Positions 26,801 through 35,800 of a stretch of 64,000 nucleotides of DNA are shown here, piece by piece. A program made the translations under genes and the position numbers. Where the stretch lies: assembly GCA_013400155.1 (NCBI GenBank), contig VXBM01000214.1, positions 424,803-488,802 on the forward strand, given 5' to 3'. The stretch is from Helopsaltes ochotensis. Lineage: Eukaryota; Chordata; Aves; Passeriformes; Locustellidae. Numbering within the stretch: position 1 is the first letter of the stretch; each line of letters opens with the position of its first letter. Below the pieces are notes generated by a model. It saw only the letters and a list, made by a program, of their open reading frames with translations. It was not told the DNA's origin and made no database searches.

Positions 26801-29800
26801 AAAAGAATTGGAATTTGTGGTAAAATGCCCAATTTGTATACTCTGCAGTGGAAACTTAAAAGCATAGATTGATTTTTCTCTCTTTTTTTTTTTTTTTAAT
26901 GCTAAAGTGCTCAATTTCACAAATAATTCCAAACAGCTAGTTTATTCTCAATAAATCTGTTCTGGGTGGGTTTTTCATAGATACTGTAATTTGAAGCTGT
27001 TTTTAATTTTTAGGTTTTTAATTACTCGTATCAGTTTTTATCCTTTTTTTATATTGTTGTTGATGTTTCTAATGATAATTAGAAGAATTGTGCAGTTAAG
27101 AAAAAACTGCCTTTGACAAATACAAGCTTGGTTCAGGTTTTTTTTAACTGCCTTTGTTTTTTGTCATATGAGTATTAGAGCAGTAGCTGGTAGTTTGTTG
27201 TTTGTGGGTCTTTTTTCTTTTACAAATTGTATTTGTAGCAAATCCAGACACAAAGGTGGCAAATGACTGTAAAATACACCTCGTGGCAGCATTTGCTTTT
27301 GCTCATGCTAACCTAGAGAGAGAGTTGTGTATGTGACCAAAAGCACAATTTGGCCCAATGTACTGAATAAAGCACAAAGTCCTCTGGAGCCTCGCAGCGG
27401 CCAGAGGAGTTTGCGAGGTGGGCGCTGGGTGTGTGTCACATCCATCTGAGAGATTGAGAATGTAGGGAATTCATGGAAAAAATCCAGCGCCGTGCTGCAA
27501 ATCCTTAGGGGGAAAAGTCAACCAACTCCAGATGTTGACATGGTTGACTTCGAGCACATGAAGTGCTGTGGATTTAACTCTTGCAGTCAGAGTGGGTTTT
27601 TTAACTCTTTGGCAGCTACCAGGGGAGAAAGACATTTTCACTTCTGGAGAGAGATGAGAGCTGGGAGCAGTTAAGTTGCACTGCTGACAGTCTGTCAGTC
27701 TACAAAAAGAAGAGTTTAATTATTCATTTTATTTTTAATGGGATGAGACAGGAATTCAGTCGTTCTGAAAATACTAATTCTCCAACAACTGATCGGCATG
27801 CTCCTGATGAAATAGAAATAGATTCTTACAGTGGACTAAGTACCTATGAAATTGTGAAATCAAGCACCTTTGAGTCCTCAAGACTGCCAGTTTTGAAAGT
27901 TTCTTTCAGAATAAAACTTGCAGTTATTAAAACAGGAGCAGCACCTTGATTCAATTGAAATTGAATATACTTGAAAGGTTAACTGGTATGTAAGCAGTTA
28001 AAATAGAATTTCAGTGTTGGTCCTTAGCCACAGTGGATTTAAACAGCAAAGTGTATCAATTTTATGATATCACCCCTGATCTTTATCACCTCCTCTAGGT
28101 ATATTTTTGTTGTATTCTATTGCTTGGCTAGCACATAACTGGTGAAGTACAGCCCTCCTCAGGAAACACCTAAGGAAATGTTATTTGTATCAGTATTTTA
28201 CTGTATTTGTTTTGTTTTGTTTTCTGGTAGCTGTTTGGATGAGCTTGTCTGGTGTTTCTTAAAGGTGCTTTCAAAACCACTGAATTAATTCAGGAAGTGC
28301 TGGTTGTCTTGCCAGAATACCTGTGGTAGTGATATGCTACAGAATTCTGACCAGCAATGCCTTGTGTAAGTAACTTCCAAACCTTTCTGCATTCAGAATT
28401 GCCGCGACAGTGTTTGGGCACTTAAGTGTCATTAATAAAAACATCACTATAGAGTCCAACTGCTAAATACAAAGTTCCAGGTGTATATATTGGGAAAGTA
28501 CAGCTTGGATATTTGTGGCTCTGGAGCTTTGTCATACAACAGTGGCAGCCTTCTGGCAACATGCAGGCAAATTTGCTGAATGACAACTCTTTCCTAAGGA
28601 ACGCTGAGGAAGGGCATCAGAAATTCAGTTTTAAAGAATCTTCCAGCATTTTAAAATATTAAAGAAGGAGACAAAGTAGACTCTGGGTGCAACAGCAGGA
28701 GGTTATTTAACAGCTGATACTGGAATGTTATCTTGGGGATGAAATACCTTCTGGACAGGTTAAATCTTGGTGGAATTTAAGGGGGTAGGGCTTGGGCTAG
28801 GTCTGTAAGTATATCATCTATGCACTGTGAGGAAGAGATGGAAGTGTGATGTTTTGTAGCATAGCTGTGACTTTTCAGACTGGTATTAATAAATGTGTGT
28901 TCAGTCAGTATTTCTGTTAGTTTTTCCTTTGGCACTCTGTTCAGTGAAGTATTGCAAGGTAACATGTCTGCTGGATGGACTCACAAGGAAGACCTAACTA
29001 CTGTCAGCTTGATTTAACAGTTTTGAAAGCTTATTGCTGCCTCTAAACTGTGTTCTCTATTTTTATGATTGTGTTTGCTATCTTAAGGCATACCCATACC
29101 TTCAGATTTTGTAATACTCACAGCTCTTTTCACATGCAAAACATTTTACAGAGATGTGGTCTTTATCTTAGAGTGTTATAAACACATCATTTTATAAACA
29201 GAATAAGCAAAAACCCTTTGAATGCTTATCTTAAATATGAAGAGACACCTGTATATACTGTTTTACATCTTATCTCTCTTTGGAAATGGAATGCCTCATT
29301 TATTCATATTCTTTCATTCCACTCTTACAGTAATCCCATTCATCTGTAATACCTGAAACTCATCAGAAACACTGAATTTACACTAAACACCTGTGCTGGT
29401 TTGCGACAAATTTGGAAGGAAACTTCTGAAGGGGTACTTCCTAAAGGGAATTAGGAAAAATTTAGGAATAAATAAGAAAAGAAATGTCATCTTTTTACAC
29501 TTTTTTTGAAACCTCAGGATTTTCAATTATGAATGGCATACATTCCTAGGGAGTGTTTGCAAGAGGAAAGGTGAGCCCATAGAAATCCATGTCTCCGGCT
29601 GCTTAGCCTTCTAACTTCTTCACTCCCTTCGGCCATCCTGCACTTCTGGTCCTTCCCACTTAGACCCAGCTTTCCCCACTGGTCTCAGCCCTGTATTTCA
29701 GTCTACCTTTATCTAGCTCATGTCAGATGGAGAATTTCATGTCTAAGAGTAAGTACATCAGCATTAATGTGAGACTGAGATAAACAGAAAGACCCTATAG

Positions 29801-32800
29801 GCCTTGTTTCCAGCAGAGATGCTAAGAGGCCTGGCTCATGAGCAAATTTTTGTTCAGTGTTAAATGATCAGCATATAGCTTCGTAGCCAGTTAAGCCAAA
29901 AGAATAATTTTTAGTGTAAACATACTTAAGAAAATATTAAAGTACCTGTCACTAAATCATTATAAAATATGTGATGTTTTGAAGATAGTCTCTGAAGAAG
30001 TGCCTCTAACTTTGTGAATTCCCATTAAGCCTTTGAAGTTTCCTGTTAAATTACATCATTTTATGACAAGGACTTTATTTCCAGACCTAGCAATAAGTGA
30101 ACAGAACAACAAAAGTTGTTCCTTGACTTTATCCTTGTACAGTCTCAACATACAACTGAATAAACAAAATGTAATGTTTGATTAATAAGAGTTATTTTGC
30201 TTGTGGATCGTTGCCTTGATTTTCAGCCTTATGATATGTTTTCGTTTCTGTAATGGAGTTTCTCACACACTTAATGTAAACAATCACACTATTTACATTC
30301 TTTCATGGAGGAGAAGAGAGTTGATTGACTGTTAGTCTGACCAGTGTGTTGGAGAGGTGGCAGCTTCACCCTCCAATCCATGGTCACCTTTAAAATTCTA
30401 TAAAATGTCAAAAGATGTAAATAAAAGTTCTTTTCCTTTCCAGCACGACTCAGTGCCTAGGTGCAGTTCTCTCCTGTCTCCTATCTCCATAGTGGATTGT
30501 TCTGGTGTTTGCAAGAGGTGTATTACCAATGGACTAAAAATTCTGGCATCTTCTTCAAAATGTCTCTTTCGTCTTACCCTTCTCCCTCACAAATGGCTCA
30601 GTTCAAACATCTCTGGTCTAAAATGTTCAGGGAGTTAGCATGTTAGCAGAGGTCAGGCTTTTAATTGAATTAGGAGTTAACAAATGAGGTAAAAAATATT
30701 AAACTGTTAGATAAAGGAAAAACAAAGAGCTTTGCATATGTTAACTTAGCAGCCTACTGGTTGCTGTTTCTGATAGTGAAATATAATTTGCCGTTTACAT
30801 AGCATTTAGAAGCCAGTATCCTTGTGGATTTTGGTTTGCATATTGTGTAGTTAGTTCTAGTCTTACCTGGACTGCATTGTCTGTGTGCTTCTGAAGAAGC
30901 AGCACTTAATACAGGGGGAATCAGGCAAGAGGCTGTGAGGGACCTCTGGAGATCAGATGTTCCAGCAAAGCAGGGCCAGCTGCAGAGTCAGAGACAACTT
31001 CAAGGTGTTTCAAATAAAAACCACATCACTTCAGGGAAGTTGATGATCTCATGCTTTGTTAAGCTGTCTCCTCCTGCCTCTGGACATTGAAGTAGCACAC
31101 GTACAGCTTAAAAGAAAGGGACCTTGCCTTCTTCTAGGGTGTTACTGTTCAGCATTGAATATTTTAAAATAATTTTATTTTTTCATCTTGGCACTCTTAA
31201 CAGGTTTGGTCAGGGAGGAGAGTATGTTCCTTCGTGGCCTTGCACTTTGACCTGTTGCACAAAATATAGGGTCAAGAGCAATATTAAACTGAAATGCTGG
31301 CAGCATCCAAGCTCAAGAATCTTTTGGTGTCTTGAATATGCCATAGGTTTAATTTACATGCTAGTCTCTGACCTTGAGTTGGCCAGAGGAGCAATAATAC
31401 TTAAATTATCCCAGCAACACTTGAGAGGGGTGTTGCCAGTGACCTGAAGGAAAAATGCAAACTATCCTCAAAGAAGAGATAATGCAAACAGGCATGTGAG
31501 CTGTGAAGGATTTTACCTTCTTGCATAGTAAGAACCTCATTCATTTTAAGCAGTGTGGAATTGCTGTATGTATATTGCATGCATGCATATATTGTATGGG
31601 AGAATTCCAAAAATCCATGATCTTCAAAGCAATATATTTTTATGTAACTGTTTTGTAGGGGTTACAAGTTTTCAGAAAAACAGGTAATTTCCCATGTGTG
31701 TTTTCACATCTTACTAGTCTTTTGGGACCGAGCTGTAAAATAAGCTTTCTTTTTTTGTCATCATTTTAGGTCAACAGGCTTTTTTGAAGTTTTGTTATGT
31801 ATGTTTGCAGAGTTTTTTTGTTTGTTGGGTTTCCTTAGATGTGTCTGTCTGCATGGAAATGTTTATTAAGCTTTGCTTCAGNNNNNNNNNNNNNNNNNNN
31901 NNNNNNNNNNNNNNNNNNNNNNNNNNNNNNNNNNNNNNNNNNNNNNNTTAAAGTAAAAAAAAAATACAAACCAAACAAGCCACACAAAAAGAACGGCAAA
32001 ATCAAGGAATAGAATAAGAGAATATAAGCTTGAAAGGTGCATTTGCAAATAAACTGTGGAAAAAAATTGTACAGTGATACAAAGAAGTAAAATAATTATT
32101 ATAATGATAGAACAAAAACTAATTCTTAAAAATGTACTAGTAGCATATAGAAAAGGCACACAGATAATAATAGAATAAATATGTTTACGAAAATTGGTAA
32201 TAATGAAAAAATATATAAAGGTATATAACATTAAATTTAGAAGGAAATTAACTGGGGTTTTGTTGTTGTTTAAACAGTTGGACAAACAGAACATTCCAGT
32301 GTAACTTTGAAGGAAGACACTGAAACTGTGGAGACAACTCCGTCTGACTCGGGCACCAAGGACGGTGCAGATGCTGAGAAGGAGGATGCTCATTCAATTA
32401 AGCAGTTGCCGGCTTTGGAAGAAGCTGCAGAAGACCAGGTGGCAGAGCCACAGTCTTATGATCTGGGTTTTAAAAAGGTTTTTAAATTTGTTGGGTTCAG
32501 ATTCACGGTGAAGAAGGAAAAGACAGGAAAATCAGAACCAGTTCAGCTGCTTACTGTAAAAAAGGAAACACAGGTCCCTGAAGGAGCTGATGATCAAAAA
32601 GACGTTGGCACAGAAGAAACAGCAGTGCCTGAGGATGTACTCTCTGCAGAAGACAATACCAAAGATACACTGAAAAACGAAAAAACAGAAGATGAATCTC
32701 CTAAAATACCTGAAGCAAATGAGACTTGTTCTCAGCCAGCTGCCTTAGCCACTGAAACTGCATCACCATTAAGAAAACTTTTTACTCAAGGATGGACTGG

Positions 32801-35800
32801 ATTTAGAAAAAAGAAGAGTTTTAGGAAGGCTATAGAAGATGAACAACAGTCTCCTGTGAAAGAAGAGGAGAAAGAAAAAGAGGGGACAACATTAACAACT
32901 GAAATCAGTGAAAAGGAGGAGAAGCCTGAGTCTGAGAAGCAAGATGAAGAGGGGAATGTGACAGCAGTAACTATTGAAGCGCATGAAAAGGAGCAACCTG
33001 AAGGTGAAATGCAGGAGTCAGAAAAGACTCTGGCAGCCACAGGAGTAGGAGGAAGTGAAAAGAAAGAGGCAGTAAAGTGTGATGAGAAGGGACAAAAAGA
33101 GGACCCGGCAGCAGCAGCTGTAAAAGAAAGTGCAGAGGGAAAAAATGATGAGGATGATCAAGAAAGGAAACTGGTGGAGGTTTCAGAAAATCTTGGTAAA
33201 GAGGAAGAAAGAACTGAAGGAGAGAAAGGTGAGGTGACAGACAAAGCACTAAAAACAGAGTCAGTGGTGCCTCTAGTCACTGACAGTGTGAATGGAGAGT
33301 TGAAAACATCTTCAGAAGTCCTACCTGTGGGAGAAAAACTGGAGTTAATGGAGAAGTGTGAAATAGGTGAGAGAACTGAAATAGCCTCTGAAGAGACATT
33401 TGAAAAAGGATCTGTGGCAATGGAAATTTCTAGTGATCAGCTTAAAAAATCTGAAGAAGGAGAAGGAAGTAAATCTGCTCTACTTGGGAAAGAGACATTA
33501 GATGAAAAAACAGAGGAAGCAGAATTGAAAATGTCACCCACAGCAGATGATGTTGCACAGGGAGAAGCTCCGGATAGAACCACTGAGAAGAAAGAAAGCA
33601 AAGAACATGAAACAAAGTCAACTCTGAGTGCTCCTGAATCGGAGTCCTTTTCTACTTCTGAACATTCAGGTCACACAGAGGATAATGAACAGTCAGTCAA
33701 ACCCACTGATGAAGGACTACAGGGAAAACCTGATGTAGATACGGCTGATACTGTTAAACCAGATGAAACAACTGTGGAAATAACTTCTGAAGAGGCAGCT
33801 GGAAAGAGGCCTCCAGAAGGCATCACAAATGAAGCGGAACTCCTGTCTTCTCAAGAAAAGACTAAACTACAAGGCAGCCCTTTAAAGAAACTCTTTACAG
33901 GTACTGGGTTGAAAAAACTGTCTGGAAAGAAGCAAAAAGGTAAAAGAGAAGAATCTAAGTTAGGGGAACAGGGCGAAACAATTCAGCACCTGTCAGATTC
34001 CCCAGATAGCCCAGAGGAACAAAAGGGGGAAAGTTCTGCTTCTTCTCCTGAGGAGATGAATGAAATTCCCTCTTTGGAAAAATCTGCAGATGGAGCGCAG
34101 GTCACTGAAAGTGAAGATGCCACAATACCAGATGTGGAGCGAAAAAGAGAAATTGTTACACCTTGGGCATCATTTAAAAAGATGGTGACTCCCAAGAAAC
34201 GTGTCAGAAGGTCTTCTGAAAGCGATAAAGAAGAAGAAATTGATAAGACGAAGAATGTTGCAGTATCTGCGACTGAAAATGTTGATGAAAATCAGGGAGA
34301 AATAAAAGAAAATGGGATTGACCAGAAACCAGAGAAAATTACAGAAGAGCCCAAAAGAAAAGTTGATGCCTCTGTGTCCTGGGAAACTTTTATATGTGTA
34401 GGCTCTTCAAAGAAAAGAGCCAGGAAATCATCATCATCTGATGAGGAAAGCCAAAAAGTAGAAGAGTCTGGGCAGAGCAAAGAAACAGCAACAGATGCAG
34501 TTCTTACTAGCTCTCAGGAGAGTGATCAAGGACAAGGGAATTCTTCCCCAGAACAAGCTGGAAGCCCATCTGAAAATGAAGGTATTTCAACCTGGGAATC
34601 ATTTAAAAGGTTAGTTACTCCAAGAAGGAGATCCAAAACCAGAATGGAAGAGAGAACTGAAGACTCTGTTGTGGGATCTAGCCTGGAGCATTCAACATCG
34701 GATGGTGAGCCTGGAAAAGATGAATCGTGGGTTCCATTTAGAAAACTGATGCCTGGGCGTAGGAAGAAAAAGTCAGATGGAAAGACAGAACCAGCTCATC
34801 TTAAACAAGCAAGAGAAGACATGGCAGAAACAGCTGAAGAAGATTCTGATATTCCAGCTGTTGTTCCTTTATCAGAATATGAAGCAGCAGAACAGGAGAA
34901 AATGGAAGCCCAACGAGCGAAAGATGCTGAAGTGATGAGAGAAGAAGAGACCCTAAAGATGGAGCAAGGATCTGAAGGGCTGGTACATGGAGTTGCTGTT
35001 GCTGTTAGGGAAGAAGAAAGGGCAGTGACCAGCATTGAGGAACGGTCACCATCATGGATATCTGCTGCTCTGACAGAGTGCATTGAGCAGGCAAGAGAAG
35101 AGGAAGAGAAAGAAACTCAGAAAACAGCTGAACCAGGGGTTACTGTGGAGCAGGATGCAATGGTAGCTGCTAAGACAGTGCCAGAGACTAGAAAGGATGT
35201 AAGTGATGACACCACAGCAAGTGAGCTGGAGCTAACTTCCGAAGCAGTGACTGCTCTGGAGACAGCAGAAGCTTCCTGTGCTGAAGAAACAATGGAAGTG
35301 TCCCTTGCCGAGGAGACAACTGAGATGGTTTCTGCTGTTTCACAGTTAGAAACCCCCGACACTACAGAGGAAGCTACACCAGTTCAAGAAGTAGAGGCCA
35401 CTGAACAAAATTTGAAAGAATTGGACAAACAGACGCAAAAAGTTCTTCATGAAGTTGCTGAAAGAGTAAAGTCAGATGTAACACAGCTGGTTAGTGAAAG
35501 AGCTGTGACAGAAACTCTAATTACAACAGTACAGGGACTTGAGTCAGAAGTGAAGAGTGGTACTAAAAGTGGGAACATTGTAGGCCAGGAAACTGTTCTG
35601 CTTGAACAGTCCTTGGAAAAAGAGCAGAAAGAGGATGGCCCCCAGTCCCAGCAAAGTGCAGGGAGCATTCAGGGCCAAAATGGAGTTGAAGAGAGTGTTT
35701 TACCTGAAGGTTCAGAGAAAGGTGAAATGCCTTCTGCGATGGAAGAAAGCGTGGAAGGACATCAAGAATATGTAGAAGACCATGAAGAGGTAAATGAAGT

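Larger units (their letters stand above)
23927..32277 (+). other. AKAP12: AKAP12 beta intron 1
   Basis: About 8.3 kb from the beta donor to the giant-exon acceptor (TTTAAACAG at 32,269-32,277). I recognise no exon inside. Contents include a T-rich run near 26,883, a possible LTR fragment at about 29,392, a 66-base gap and a strongly A-rich segment at 31,948-32,250. An unexplained 68-codon frame at 27,743-27,949 is discussed in the findings. Confidence 0.8.
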
